NCBI RefSeq assembly: GCF_029023785.1
Contig: NZ_CP118955.1
Coordinates: forward strand, 310,001-374,000
Length of the DNA stretch: 64,000 bases
Reading direction: 5' to 3'
From: Enterococcus faecium
GTDB lineage: Bacteria; Bacillota; Bacilli; Lactobacillales; Enterococcaceae
Position 1 is the first letter of the stretch, and every line of letters begins with the position of its first letter. Below, one piece after another: positions 47,755 to 57,522 of this stretch. A program made the position numbers and the translations under genes. A model generated the notes under the pieces. That model searched no databases. It was given only the letters and a program-made list of their open reading frames with translations, and had not been told where the DNA came from.

Positions 47755-49056
47755 TCAAGCAGATTCGCGTGCTTCTTTGTCATAGACATCATGGACATTG
47801 ATGAATGGATCAAGAATAGGATTTTTTCCGTCTAAATCAGATTGAAAACGAATGCCATCGATATTGATCCGAGCATTTCGATAGAAATCCGTACCTAATT
47901 GTCCCCAAGCTGGTGTAGAAGCATCGACATTACAGAAAATATCGAAACCTTGACTCTTCAAGTAAGCAAATTTTTGATTTTCTGCTGAATAAGGCTGCCA
48001 GTCGCTGATGTCTGCACCAAATGGATAAATCAGAATATTTGTTTTTCCTAGGATAGGTGCAACTTCTTGCTGCCACAATTCATTGTCTTTTTTTACATCT
48101 TCTAGTGAAGCTTGAGTCATATTCAAGTGACCCCATGTATGGGAAGCAAAGCTCCAGCCGTCTTTCTTCAACTGTTCCGCCACTTTTTTAGCTTCTTTAA
48201 TCTCTTTTTTTGTTTTTTCATTGTCTCCATATTGAGATTTTGATGTTCGATAACCTAAAACTCCGTTGTAACCTGTCAGGGCCAAGGTACCTTTTGCGCC
48301 TCGATAAGAAAAATCAGGATGTTTCTTGACAAAGGCATCGATCAGAGGAACCATGTCAAAGTCACCGATTTCTTCTTTATCTTTCTCTTTATAGACATTT
48401 TTGATTTCATTGTTATTTGATACGACCAATCGGCTAGGAAAACCGGAATTATCCATATATTCATAATAGCTGACATCATCTTGTGAAAGAACCAATGGTT
48501 TTTTTCCTTCAGGTAGCGCAAGCCCGTTAAAGGAAAGATTTCCTTGTTCGTCTTTTTGGATCAAATCATTCAAATTAACTAAAACAAAATCATTTTGATA
48601 AAGTTGTTCGATCGAACGGTTGAATTCTTCAACAGTCACCATATAATCTTTGTATCCTTGTGCCTGTTGAGAGTGGAAGGCTTTTTGCGGGTCCACGATC
48701 AAGCTGTGGAAAAAGACATGAGAGATCTGAGTAGGATCAGACCAGTCGATCAGTTGTTCTTTCTCCTTTTTTAGTGTTTGAAGAAGCTGTTGTGTTTCAG
48801 TAGATCCGTTCTTACTATCTTTTTCCAATAACGCAATCGCTTGGTCATAATCGTAGCTTTGAGCCAGATTTTTTGCTTGAGTAACTAGTTGTTGCTTATC
48901 ATCTGTCGGTTCTTTTGCTTTTTCTGTTATTTTTTTTTCAGGAATGATTGGTTCTTTTTTTGTAGATGATCGGATGACAAAAAACAAACTTAGAATTAAA
49001 ATAACGATAGTTAAAGCAGAAGTGGCTCCTAAAATAATTTTTTGCTTTTTTTCCAT
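47755..49056 (-). CDS. membrane-anchored polysaccharide deacetylase (NodB-like)
   Basis: The 433-residue protein starts with a short basic segment and a membrane anchor (residues 7-27), then a charged linker and an alpha-helical region (about 55-110, LAQSYDYDQAIALLEKD, TPR-like). The deacetylase domain follows: metal Asp in LVLSQDDVSYYEY and the HxxxH pair in SFASHTWGHLNM, plus the IYPFG strand. It should act outside the cell on N-acetylated glycans such as peptidoglycan or poly-GlcNAc. Start 49056 is preferred since GACGAGG precedes it; the in-frame extension to 49191 runs through the likely promoter. Confidence 0.87.
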   Translation of the reverse strand: MEKKQKIILGATSALTIVILILSLFFVIRSSTKKEPIIPEKKITEKAKEPTDDKQQLVTQAKNLAQSYDYDQAIALLEKDSKNGSTETQQLLQTLKKEKEQLIDWSDPTQISHVFFHSLIVDPQKAFHSQQAQGYKDYMVTVEEFNRSIEQLYQNDFVLVNLNDLIQKDEQGNLSFNGLALPEGKKPLVLSQDDVSYYEYMDNSGFPSRLVVSNNNEIKNVYKEKDKEEIGDFDMVPLIDAFVKKHPDFSYRGAKGTLALTGYNGVLGYRTSKSQYGDNEKTKKEIKEAKKVAEQLKKDGWSFASHTWGHLNMTQASLEDVKKDNELWQQEVAPILGKTNILIYPFGADISDWQPYSAENQKFAYLKSQGFDIFCNVDASTPAWGQLGTDFYRNARINIDGIRFQSDLDGKNPILDPFINVHDVYDKEARESA

Positions 49057-49102
49057 ATACCTCGTCCCTTGCTTTTTCATTTTTTTACTTGTCCCATTCC
49101 TT

Positions 49103-49130
49103 ATTGTAACGAAGAAAGAATAAGAGGCAA
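49103..49130 (-). promoter_or_regulatory. promoter of the deacetylase gene
   Basis: Minus strand TTGCCT (49125-49130), 16 bases, TACAAT (49103-49108). Confidence 0.55.
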
Positions 49131-49272
49131 AGTAAAGTGACTTCTCGATAAATTGCAGAAAAAATACAGAAAAAGTTATTTCTTTTAACAATAATTGAAA
49201 ATAAAATGTTCGGAATTAGAGCGGATTCAAAAAAGAAAAAATGAGGAATTTAAAAAAAATATCCTTTTTCTG

Positions 49273-49301
49273 TTGACAAAGAAAAAGTTGCGCTCTATGA
49301 T
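49273..49301 (+). promoter_or_regulatory. promoter of the tyrS T-box transcript
   Basis: TTGACA (49273-49278), 17-base spacer, TATGAT (49296-49301). Confidence 0.85.
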
Positions 49302-49311
49302 AGACACATAT

Positions 49312-49551
49312 TAATAATAACAAGACGAAGATCGAAACGAAGTAGTTGTTAAAGCCAATGTTTCAGAAAGCTGGTGGTCGCTGCAAACCAGTACATGCTT
49401 TAAAGCGAATTACATTTCAGGAGTCTTTGGCAGTGATTGCCACGCGACAGCGTTAAATGTTCGAGAGGTATGTTGGATATCTAGACATACAAATTGGGTG
49501 GTACCGCGAGATTTCGTCCCTTGGCTTATATGCCAAGGGACTTTTTTTATT
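49312..49551 (+). promoter_or_regulatory. tyrosine T-box leader with antiterminator/terminator
   Basis: The leader carries the T-box core TTGGGTGGTACCGCGAG (about 49494-49510) and an intrinsic terminator GTCCCTTGGC/GCCAAGGGAC plus T7 (49519-49551). The upstream stem I region has a likely specifier codon TAC (Tyr) at 49411-49413 within GCGAATTACATTTC. Uncharged tRNA-Tyr would stabilise the antiterminator and switch on tyrS. The specifier position is read by eye. Confidence 0.92.
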
Positions 49552-49635
49552 TCCTATCCTATCCTGAAGAAATAATTAATTACACATGCTAGCAGGTTCC
49601 TGCTTTCATAAAAAAACTACACGGAGGTCAGTAAA

Positions 49636-50892
49636 ATGAATATTATTGATGAATTAACTTGGCGCGACGCCATTAATCAGCAAACAAACGAAGAAAGACT
49701 TCGCGAGCTCGTTGAAGAAAAGAGCATTTCACTTTATTGCGGCGTTGATCCAACTGGTGATTCGATGCATATCGGACATTTGATTCCATTTATGATGATG
49801 AAAAGATTCCAATTGGCAGGCCATCATCCATATATTCTGATTGGCGGCGGAACAGGAACGATCGGCGACCCAAGCGGCCGCAAAACAGAACGTGTGTTGC
49901 AAACGATGGAACAAGTGCAACATAACGTGGACGCACTTTCCAATCAAATGAGAAAATTGTTTGGTAAAGATGCAAATATCACATTTGTGAACAACTACGA
50001 CTGGTTGTCAAAAATCTCTTTACTTGAATTTTTGAGAGACTACGGTAAAAACTTCAACATCAACACGATGTTAGCAAAAGATATCGTTGCCAGCCGTTTG
50101 GAAGTAGGAATCTCATTTACAGAGTTTACTTACCAAATTCTGCAATCTATCGACTTTTTGCATCTGCATAAAACATACGATGTGCAATTGCAAATCGGTG
50201 GAGCAGACCAATGGGGAAATATCACAGCTGGATTAGACCTAATCCGAAAATTAGAAGGACCAGAAGTAGAAGCGTTCGGTTTAACGATCCCATTGATGCT
50301 GAAGGCTGACGGAACGAAATTCGGAAAAACTGCAGGCGGTGCCGTTTGGCTTGATCCGAAGAAAACTTCACCATTTGAGTTCTACCAATTCTGGTTGAAT
50401 CAAGATGATCGCGATGTAGTGAAATACTTGAAATTCTTTACTTTCTTGTCTCAAGAAGAAATCGAAGACTTAGCGAAAAAAGTAGAGACAGAACCTGAGA
50501 AACGTGAAGCACAACGCCGTTTGGCAGAAGAAGTTACAAGATTTGTGCATAGTGAAGAAGACTTGAAAGAAGCGCAAAAAATAACGCAAGCATTGTTCTC
50601 TGGAAATATTAAAGAACTAAATGCGGAAGAAATCGCGCAAGGATTCGGTAAAATGCCGAACGTTGAAATTTCAAGCACACCTGAAAATATCGTGGAACTG
50701 CTTGTTTCCACAAAAATTGAACCATCTAAACGTCAAGCACGTGAAGATGTTTCAAACGGAGCTATAAGTATTAACGGTGACCGCGTTACCGATTTAAATT
50801 TTGTCATAAATCCATCCGATGAATTCGATGGTAAGTTTGTGGTTATTCGAAAAGGTAAGAAAAATTACTTTTTGGCCAAAGTAATTGATTAG
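49636..50892 (+). CDS. tyrS: tyrosyl-tRNA synthetase
   Basis: A 418-residue class I synthetase: HIGH motif in SMHIGHLIPF near residue 46, KMSKS equivalent KFGKT in ADGTKFGKTAGGAVWLD near 231, and a C-terminal S4 RNA-binding domain (EPSKRQAREDVSNGAISING, near 360). It charges tRNA-Tyr. In tyramine-producing enterococci a tyrS copy controlled by a tyrosine T-box precedes the decarboxylase genes, exactly as here. It may act as a tyrosine-level gauge for the cluster; a second housekeeping tyrS may exist elsewhere. Confidence 0.96.
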   Translation: MNIIDELTWRDAINQQTNEERLRELVEEKSISLYCGVDPTGDSMHIGHLIPFMMMKRFQLAGHHPYILIGGGTGTIGDPSGRKTERVLQTMEQVQHNVDALSNQMRKLFGKDANITFVNNYDWLSKISLLEFLRDYGKNFNINTMLAKDIVASRLEVGISFTEFTYQILQSIDFLHLHKTYDVQLQIGGADQWGNITAGLDLIRKLEGPEVEAFGLTIPLMLKADGTKFGKTAGGAVWLDPKKTSPFEFYQFWLNQDDRDVVKYLKFFTFLSQEEIEDLAKKVETEPEKREAQRRLAEEVTRFVHSEEDLKEAQKITQALFSGNIKELNAEEIAQGFGKMPNVEISSTPENIVELLVSTKIEPSKRQAREDVSNGAISINGDRVTDLNFVINPSDEFDGKFVVIRKGKKNYFLAKVID

Positions 50893-50996
50893 AATTTAGT
50901 AAGTTTTTACCTTGAAAAAGGGAAATACTATTACAACATTCCAATTTTGAAACCCATCCTAAAATAGAACGCTGGTTGTCGTTAATACAATCTTTG

Positions 50997-51034
50997 CGAG
51001 GGAGTTTACATTTGTAAATTCCCTCGTTTTTTTT
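50997..51034 (+). terminator. terminator after tyrS
   Basis: CGAGGGA-GTTTAC / GTAAAT-TCCCTCG hairpin followed by eight T. Confidence 0.9.
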
Positions 51035-51110
51035 AATTATTTCAAAAGTGTGAACAATTCGGATAATTGATACATATTAAAATATGATTAAAAATCAGGC
51101 CAAAACTTAG

Positions 51111-51139
51111 TTTACAGAATAGAAGAACAGGTGTAATGT
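51111..51139 (+). promoter_or_regulatory. candidate promoter of the tyrosine decarboxylase gene
   Basis: TTTACA (51111-51116), 17 bases, TAATGT (51134-51139); AGGAGGG at 51170-51176 is the ribosome site. Confidence 0.55.
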
Positions 51140-51182
51140 AGGGCTCGACAAAATTTAAATATTTTTTTAGGAGGGTTTCACT

Positions 51183-53060
51183 ATGAGTGAATCATTGTCG
51201 AAAGATCTAAACCTAAATGCCCTATTCATTGGGGACAAAGCTGAGAACGGCCAAATCTATAAAGCTTTGTTGAATGAATTGGTGGATGAACATTTAGGCT
51301 GGCGTCAAAACTACATGCCTCAAGACATGCCTATTATTACGCCAGAAGAAAAAAGCAGTGCTAGTTTTGAACACACTGTGAATAAAACAAAGGATGTTCT
51401 ATCAGAAATTTCAGCGCGGATGCGTACCCATTCCGTTCCTTGGCATAATGCCGGACGTTACTGGGGTCATATGAACTCTGAAACATTGATGCCATCTTTA
51501 CTAGCGTACAATTTTGCTATGCTATGGAATGGTAATAACGTTGCCTATGAATCTTCTCCTGCAACAAGCCAAATGGAAGAAGAAGTAGGAATGGAATTTG
51601 CAAAATTAATGAGCTATAAAGATGGCTGGGGCCACATCGTTGCTGATGGTTCTTTAGCAAACTTAGAAGGACTTTGGTATGCCCGCAACATCAAATCATT
51701 GCCGCTTGCAATGAAAGAAGTGACACCTGAACTAGTTGCTGGAAAAAGCGATTGGGAATTAATGAACTTGTCAACAGAAGAAATCATGAATCTGTTAGAC
51801 AGCGTCCCAGAAAAAATCGACGAAATCAAAGCTCACTCAGCACGTAGCGGAAAACATTTAGAAAAATTAGGAAAATGGTTGGTTCCACAAACTAAACACT
51901 ATTCATGGCTAAAAGCTGCCGACATCATCGGTATCGGTTTAGACCAAGTGATTCCAGTGCCAGTTGACCACAACTATCGCATGGACATCAACGAACTTGA
52001 AAAAATCGTTCGTGGTCTAGCAGCTGAAAAAACACCAATCCTAGGTGTAGTCGGTGTTGTAGGATCAACAGAAGAAGGAGCAATCGACGGTATCGATAAA
52101 ATCGTTGCATTGCGTCGCGTATTAGAAAAAGACGGTATTTACTTCTACTTACACGTAGATGCTGCTTATGGCGGATACGGCCGTGCGATTTTCTTAGACG
52201 AAGACAACAACTTCATTCCATTTGAAGATTTAAAAGATGTTCATTACAAATACAATGTCTTTACAGAAAACAAAGATTATATCTTAGAAGAAGTACACAG
52301 TGCATATAAAGCAATCGAAGAAGCAGAATCTGTAACGATTGACCCACATAAAATGGGCTATGTTCCATATTCTGCCGGTGGTATCGTCATCAAAGATATC
52401 CGCATGAGAGACGTTATCTCTTACTTTGCGACATATGTATTTGAAAAAGGCGCAGATATCCCAGCATTACTTGGGGCTTATATCTTGGAAGGTTCAAAAG
52501 CAGGGGCAACAGCAGCCAGCGTTTGGGCAGCACACCATGTCTTACCTTTGAATGTCACAGGATATGGTAAATTAATGGGTGCATCAATCGAAGGTGCACA
52601 TCGTTTCTACAACTTCTTGAATGACTTGTCATTTAAAGTAGGAGACAAAGAAATCGAAGTTCATCCATTAACTTATCCAGATTTCAATATGGTAGACTAT
52701 GTATTCAAAGAAAAAGGCAACGATGACTTAGTTGCAATGAATAAATTGAACCATGACGTATATGATTATTCTTCATACGTGAAAGGAAGCATTTACGGTA
52801 ATGAGTTCTTAACTTCACATACTGACTTTGCTATCCCAGACTATGGCAACAGCCCATTACAATTTGTGAACCAACTAGGATTCTCAGATGAAGAATGGAA
52901 CCGTGCCGGAAAAGTAACTGTATTGCGTGCCAGCGTAATGACACCATACATGAACAAAGAAGAACACTTTGAAGAATATGCTGAAAAAATCAAAGCAGCT
53001 CTTCAAGAAAAATTGGAAAAAATCTACGCAGACCAATTATTGGCAAGCGAAGCAAAATAA
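51183..53060 (+). CDS. tdcA: tyrosine decarboxylase
   Basis: A 625-residue PLP enzyme (also called tyrDC) converting tyrosine to tyramine and CO2. The pyridoxal lysine is Lys390 in [18 protein letters not shown]; the cofactor-binding Asp and His lie in [14 protein letters not shown] near residue 322. The N-terminal [20 protein letters not shown] is characteristic of the bacterial tyrosine decarboxylase group. Proton-consuming decarboxylation and electrogenic exchange by the next gene's product give acid resistance and membrane potential. Many enterococcal enzymes also act on L-dopa or phenylalanine (family knowledge). Confidence 0.96.
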   Translation: MSESLSKDLNLNALFIGDKAENGQIYKALLNELVDEHLGWRQNYMPQDMPIITPEEKSSASFEHTVNKTKDVLSEISARMRTHSVPWHNAGRYWGHMNSETLMPSLLAYNFAMLWNGNNVAYESSPATSQMEEEVGMEFAKLMSYKDGWGHIVADGSLANLEGLWYARNIKSLPLAMKEVTPELVAGKSDWELMNLSTEEIMNLLDSVPEKIDEIKAHSARSGKHLEKLGKWLVPQTKHYSWLKAADIIGIGLDQVIPVPVDHNYRMDINELEKIVRGLAAEKTPILGVVGVVGSTEEGAIDGIDKIVALRRVLEKDGIYFYLHVDAAYGGYGRAIFLDEDNNFIPFEDLKDVHYKYNVFTENKDYILEEVHSAYKAIEEAESVTIDPHKMGYVPYSAGGIVIKDIRMRDVISYFATYVFEKGADIPALLGAYILEGSKAGATAASVWAAHHVLPLNVTGYGKLMGASIEGAHRFYNFLNDLSFKVGDKEIEVHPLTYPDFNMVDYVFKEKGNDDLVAMNKLNHDVYDYSSYVKGSIYGNEFLTSHTDFAIPDYGNSPLQFVNQLGFSDEEWNRAGKVTVLRASVMTPYMNKEEHFEEYAEKIKAALQEKLEKIYADQLLASEAK

Positions 53061-53116
53061 GCAAGGTAATCATGTTAGAAAACAGCTTGAATACTAACTG
53101 TTTCTGACGCATGTTT

Positions 53117-53160
53117 GGATCTGAAGAGCAAGGGGAGACCTAAGCTCTTCGATCCCTTTG
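53117..53160 (+). terminator. weak terminator-like hairpin after the decarboxylase gene
   Basis: GGATC-T-GAAGAGC (53117-53129) pairs with GCTCTTCGATCC (53144-53155), followed by CTTTGTTTTG. The poor T-run suggests partial termination. Confidence 0.55.
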
Positions 53161-53170
53161 TTTTGAGGTT

Positions 53171-53263
53171 GTCTTTGAAGAAACCCTTCAAGCAATAGAC
53201 TCAAAGAATCCCCTCAAATATTCGCTGAATTGTTTCGTTTATTGCTGAAACTACTTCAAAGAC
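53171..53263 (+). promoter_or_regulatory. long structured element in front of the antiporter gene
   Basis: GTCTTTGAAG (53171-53180) is perfectly complementary to CTTCAAAGAC (53254-53263), with a nested AGCAATA (53191-53197) / TATTGCT (53240-53246) stem. It has no terminal T-run. It sits 40 bases before the antiporter start and could protect mRNA, mark a processing site or control translation. Confidence 0.5.
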
Positions 53264-53302
53264 ACCGTTATTTTATCCAAAAAATCAAGGAGAGTGTCAA
53301 CG

Positions 53303-54724
53303 GTGAGTAAATCTGAAGTAAGTAAAATGGGTCTTGGGACCTTTATCGGTCTGACAATGGCACTGTGTGCAACGGTTCGGAGTATTCCTACGTTAGCCGC
53401 AGTCGGTTGGACATTGATTTTTTATTCAATTTTTGCAGTTTTGTTTTTTGCCGGTCCGATATCAATGGTTTCCGGTGAGCTTTCCACGATGCTTCCTCAA
53501 GAAGGCGGTCCTCAGTTATGGGTAAAAACAGCACTGGGCAGCAAATGGGGATTTGTCGTTGCATGGCTATTATGGGTGCAAATGTTCCCAGGTATGGTAA
53601 TGGTCGCTTCTACTTTAGGACCATTGTTAGGAAACACATTTGGTAATGTAGAACTTGGCAATAATCACTGGTTCGTTTTAGGTTGTATTTTAGTTATCTA
53701 CTGGATCATCACGATCTTGAACTTGAAATTCGATATGGCAAAAGTCGGCGGGAACATCGGTGTATGGCTAGGGGTATATATCCCAGTAGTCATCATGTTC
53801 GTTTTAGGTGTTTTGGCAGCCTTCAAAGTCGGACTAGTCTCAAACGGCTATCTAGGTGACTTTTCATGGTCAAAAGCTTTCCCTGACTTGGAACATATTG
53901 ATTCATTGAAATACTTAGCTGGTATCACATTTATTTTTGTTGGGATCGAAATGAGTTCTGTTTACATGCCTCGTTTGAAAGACGCAACAAAAAATTATAC
54001 AAAAGGCGTATTTATCGCTTTGATCGGATTAGTTTTATTGAATGTCATCAATGCGATGCTTGTAGCAAATGTCGTACCAGATGGAAAAATGGAATTAGCA
54101 AATATCACGCAGCCTATCTTGATTGACTGTCAAATCCTAGGCTTACCAGAAGTGATCGGAAATATCTTCAGCTTCATGGTATTTATTGGTGTGCTTTTAC
54201 AATTATCAGCTTGGGTTACTGGACCATCAAAAACAATCATCCAAGTAGCTCGTGAAGGATTCCTTCCACCAAAATTCGGATTCCATAAAGAAAACAAATA
54301 CGGCGTATCTAGAAATGTCGTTCTAACACAATCAATCGTTATTTCATTATTTGCTTTGCTTTATGGTGTAATGGATGACGTAAGTGCTGTATTCTTGACA
54401 CTTACAAATGCTACAACTGTTATTTATTGTATCGTGTACATTTTGATTGCTGTTTCATTGCTTAAAATGCGTAAGAAACATCCAGAATTCGAACGTCCTT
54501 ACCGAATTGGTAAAAACGGAAACGGATTAGCTTGGGTAGTCAGCTGCATGCTGATCTTCTCTATCATCGTTGTCGTATTTGCTACATTAGGTACAGCGAC
54601 ATTGAGTGATGCATTATTAGTAGCAGCTATCACAGTGGTCATGTTCGTTATTCCATTGATCATCAATCACTTCAAGAAAGATTCTTGGGGGATTGAGGTA
54701 GAAAAAAGTTTAGAAGAAAAATAA
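53303..54724 (+). CDS. tyrP: tyrosine/tyramine antiporter
   Basis: A 473-residue APC-family transporter with about 12 membrane helices. It is the tyrosine-tyramine exchanger of the decarboxylation cluster: GLTMALCATVRSIPTLAAVGW at the first helix and PSKTIIQVAREGFLPPKFGF near residue 312. Exchange of tyrosine for the more positive tyramine generates membrane potential. The start is probably the GTG at 53303, ten bases after AAGGAGAG; a GTG at 53294 is too close. It is preceded by the structured element at 53171-53263. Confidence 0.92.
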   Translation: MSKSEVSKMGLGTFIGLTMALCATVRSIPTLAAVGWTLIFYSIFAVLFFAGPISMVSGELSTMLPQEGGPQLWVKTALGSKWGFVVAWLLWVQMFPGMVMVASTLGPLLGNTFGNVELGNNHWFVLGCILVIYWIITILNLKFDMAKVGGNIGVWLGVYIPVVIMFVLGVLAAFKVGLVSNGYLGDFSWSKAFPDLEHIDSLKYLAGITFIFVGIEMSSVYMPRLKDATKNYTKGVFIALIGLVLLNVINAMLVANVVPDGKMELANITQPILIDCQILGLPEVIGNIFSFMVFIGVLLQLSAWVTGPSKTIIQVAREGFLPPKFGFHKENKYGVSRNVVLTQSIVISLFALLYGVMDDVSAVFLTLTNATTVIYCIVYILIAVSLLKMRKKHPEFERPYRIGKNGNGLAWVVSCMLIFSIIVVVFATLGTATLSDALLVAAITVVMFVIPLIINHFKKDSWGIEVEKSLEEK

Positions 54725-54767
54725 AAAAAATAAGTCTTTCAGCCGACGTTTTGTCGCTGATTTAGTA

Positions 54768-54818
54768 GGAGGTCCTGCCAAGTGAATAGTTTTTTCATGG
54801 CAGGGCCTTTTCATTTGA
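54768..54818 (+). terminator. terminator between the antiporter and nhaC genes
   Basis: GGTCCTGCCA / TGGCAGGGCC hairpin around a T-rich loop, followed by TTTTC. Confidence 0.7.
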
Positions 54819-54833
54819 AATAGGAGATCGACG

Positions 54834-56201
54834 ATGAATAAAAATATTTCTTTAAAAGAAAGTATCGCTGTATTGATCGTGTTGTTGGCACTCCTAGGAG
54901 TACTGATCATCGGATTCCAGCTCTCGCCACATATCCCGATCCTTGCAGCTTTCATGTGTTTGTTGTTTTATGGCAGATTTAAAAAGTTCACATGGGATGA
55001 GATCCATGACGGGATCATCAAAGGAATCACTCCAGGGATCATTCCAATCCTGATTTTTCTTTTGATTGGTGTCTTAGTTGCTTCATGGATTTTATCTGGA
55101 ACCATCCCTACGATTATGGTTTATGGATTTAAACTTGTTTCTGTGCGTTTCTTTTTACCGACAGCATTTCTTGTTTGTGCAATTGTCGGAGTGACTGTCG
55201 GCAGTTCATTTACAACGATTTCGACGATTGGAATTGCTTTTTTGGGGATCGGTCATTTACTTGGATTCAATGATGCAATGACTACAGGCGCAGTCGTTTC
55301 CGGTGCCTTTTTAGGGAATAACTGCTCGCCTTTATCAGATACGACCAACTTGGCAGCGGGTATTGGAGGAGTTAATCTATTCGAACATATCGCTGGTATG
55401 CGTTATACGGATTTCCCAGCATTCGTCCTTTCGTTGATTTTTTATACGATATTAGGACATAACAGTCATTCAGCCGATCTAGCTAGTATCAATGAAATGA
55501 TCCAAAACATGAAAGCGAGCTTTTGGATCTCTCCTTGGACATTGATTCCACTAGTTATTTTATTTGGGGGGGCAATCAAAAAAATTCCGGCTATCCCTAC
55601 ATTACTAGCGGGATCGACAGCTGCTCTCGTTCTTTCTTTTATCCATGAGAAAAGTTTGACGGTCGGAAAAGCAGCAGACATCTTGATGAATGGTTATGTC
55701 GCAAATACACCTGATCCAAAGCTAGATGAACTGCTTTCTCGAGGCGGGATCATGAGTATGTTAGGTTCTGCTAGTTTGATTTTACTTGCATTGGCATTAG
55801 GTGGGTTACTGATCAAATATCTGATCGTTGATACCATCGTTCAAGAATTAAAAGAAAAGATGGACCGACCTTCTCGTTTAGTCGGGTTTACTGCCTTGAG
55901 CTGTATCGGAATCAATCTGATCGTTGGAGAACAGTATCTGTCCATCATTCTTCCAGGAGAAACATTCAAGCGTTCTTTTGATGACGTTGGCTTATCAAAA
56001 ACCTATTTGACACGAACACTAGCGGATTCAGGTGCGACCGTCAATTCTCTCGTACCGTGGGGAGTCAGCGGCACATTCATTATGGGAACGATGAAAGTTA
56101 GCGCGTTGCATTACTTGCCATTCGCCTTTTTCTCGATTCTTGCACCTGTCTTTACAATATTAGGCGGTTTTTTATTGAATCGTCGACGTGTAAAAAATTG
56201 A
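54834..56201 (+). CDS. nhaC: NhaC family Na+/H+ antiporter
   Basis: A 455-residue membrane protein with 11-12 helices. NhaC-family segments are the VGVTVGSSFTTISTIGIAF stretch near residue 118, SGAFLGNNCSPLSDTTNLAA near 155, and the C-terminal TRTLADSGATVNSLVPWGVSGTF near 385. An nhaC gene is the usual last member of enterococcal tyrosine decarboxylase clusters, where it is thought to help pH and ion balance. It has its own ribosome site (ATAGGAG) and possibly its own transcript. Confidence 0.9.
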   Translation: MNKNISLKESIAVLIVLLALLGVLIIGFQLSPHIPILAAFMCLLFYGRFKKFTWDEIHDGIIKGITPGIIPILIFLLIGVLVASWILSGTIPTIMVYGFKLVSVRFFLPTAFLVCAIVGVTVGSSFTTISTIGIAFLGIGHLLGFNDAMTTGAVVSGAFLGNNCSPLSDTTNLAAGIGGVNLFEHIAGMRYTDFPAFVLSLIFYTILGHNSHSADLASINEMIQNMKASFWISPWTLIPLVILFGGAIKKIPAIPTLLAGSTAALVLSFIHEKSLTVGKAADILMNGYVANTPDPKLDELLSRGGIMSMLGSASLILLALALGGLLIKYLIVDTIVQELKEKMDRPSRLVGFTALSCIGINLIVGEQYLSIILPGETFKRSFDDVGLSKTYLTRTLADSGATVNSLVPWGVSGTFIMGTMKVSALHYLPFAFFSILAPVFTILGGFLLNRRRVKN

Positions 56202-56211
56202 AGGAAGGAAA

Positions 56212-56396
56212 AAAGAGGCTGGGACAGAAGCGTTTAACTCCAAGAAATAAGAAGAAACTCAAGAAAATTGCTTTTTAAATTTTTGTGAATTTCAGCTTAT
56301 TTCCGAAGGAGTTGCTTCTGCTTCCGCCGTTTATACGTGTTTAGAGCGTGAGATAAAAGTGTTCTTTACTTTTGTCCCACGCTCTTTTTTACAGAT
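56212..56396 (+). repeat. large hairpin repeat with terminal terminator (GGCTGGGACA type)
   Basis: AAAAAAGAGGCTGGGACAGAAG (56213-56230 core) pairs with CTTTTGTCCCACGCTCTTTTTT at 56373-56394. Inside, AACTCCAAGAAATAAG pairs with CTTATTTCCGAAGGAGTT, and a separate terminator stem GAGCGTG../..CACGCTC plus T6 ends the unit. The inner part resembles the type-E modules at 18.6 and 31.9 kb. It lies between convergent nhaC and malR and probably terminates nhaC. Confidence 0.75.
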
Positions 56397-56431
56397 AAAC
56401 AATGTGTTAGAAGTAGTATCTTCTTTTACAT

Positions 56432-56461
56432 AAAAAGCTGACCATAGGATAAATGGTCGGC
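56432..56461 (-). terminator. terminator of the malP-M-B-R operon
   Basis: Read on the minus strand: GCCGACCAT / ATGGTCAGC stem followed by TTTTTA. Confidence 0.75.
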
Positions 56462-56481
56462 GTATTTAGTGAGTCAGCTAT

Positions 56482-57501
56482 TTAGTATGGGTTTTCTAAA
56501 GGAACGACTGTCTCTCTTTTGATCAAGCGATGAGGGATGACCAAACGTACGCCACTGCTCAATTCTTCATGGATCAATTCGCGCAGCTTTTGCATAGCGA
56601 CACGTCCTAATTCGGAGATATCGATATCGATACTTGTAAGGTAAGGGTGTGTTAATGTTGAGAAGATCGAGTTGTTGAAGCTAATGACGGAGAGTGTCTC
56701 TGGAATGACATAGCCGTACATTTGCGCCAACTGCATCGTGCGAAGGGCGAAGATATCGTCAATGACCACCAATGCTGTGGCTTCGTTTTCTTTCAACGTT
56801 TTCTCAAAGGACAGATAATCCTCCGGATGCTCTAGTACTACACTGGATAACGCAGGAAGACCAGCCATCATCATTGCTTTTTGATAACCGAAATATCGTT
56901 CGAAATACAAACTTTCATGAGTCGTGTTTGTCACAAACAGGATATTCTTATGTCCATTCTGGATCAAAAATTCTGTTGCTTGTTTACCTAGAAGCTGGTT
57001 ATCATTATCTACATAAACGATTTCGTTCTCATGATGATAAGGCTGTCCGATCAAAGTGAAAGGGATGTGGTTTTGGTATAAATAATCAATGACAGGATCT
57101 TGACTATCTGAATACACTAGAATAAAACCATCTACTTGTTTTTGTAAATGCATACGCTGGACGTTCTCTAACAGCAATTCAAAATTTTTAGCAGTAGCGA
57201 TTGCTGTAGTCATATCATAATTCCGCGCTTCTTCGTTGATTGCTTCCATGATCTCAAGATAAAATGGGTTACCGATCCGCTCTTTTGAATCAAGAGGGGG
57301 TAAGATTACGCCGATGGCACTGGAAATGCGTTTTCCTAGATTGCGGGCAGTCATGTTAGGAACATAACCTAGTTCATCCATAATTTTTCGGACTTTCTTC
57401 TTTGTTGTCTCGGAAATACTAGGATGATCGTTGATGACACGAGAGACGGTCGAGGTGGCAACACCGGCTTTTTTCGCCACATCTTTTACGGTAATAGCCA
57501 T
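56482..57501 (-). CDS. malR: LacI family maltose operon repressor
   Basis: The 339-residue protein has an N-terminal LacI HTH (ITVKDVAKKAGVATSTVSRVINDHPSIS), the hinge helix PNMTARNLGKRIS, and a periplasmic-binding-like sensor domain. It is the last gene of the malP operon. It should bind the two ACCGATTGC operators in the malT-malP divergent promoter (61517-61530 and 61704-61717) and release on a maltose-derived signal. The block matches malR of the enterococcal maltose locus. Confidence 0.88.
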   Translation of the reverse strand: MAITVKDVAKKAGVATSTVSRVINDHPSISETTKKKVRKIMDELGYVPNMTARNLGKRISSAIGVILPPLDSKERIGNPFYLEIMEAINEEARNYDMTTAIATAKNFELLLENVQRMHLQKQVDGFILVYSDSQDPVIDYLYQNHIPFTLIGQPYHHENEIVYVDNDNQLLGKQATEFLIQNGHKNILFVTNTTHESLYFERYFGYQKAMMMAGLPALSSVVLEHPEDYLSFEKTLKENEATALVVIDDIFALRTMQLAQMYGYVIPETLSVISFNNSIFSTLTHPYLTSIDIDISELGRVAMQKLRELIHEELSSGVRLVIPHRLIKRETVVPLENPY

Positions 57502-57522
57502 GATAAAAACACCTTTCTCTTG

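Noticed and set aside
49057-49191. N-terminal extension of the deacetylase
   Set aside because: The extra 45 codons cover the promoter and lack a ribosome site; the basic start plus anchor begins at 49056.
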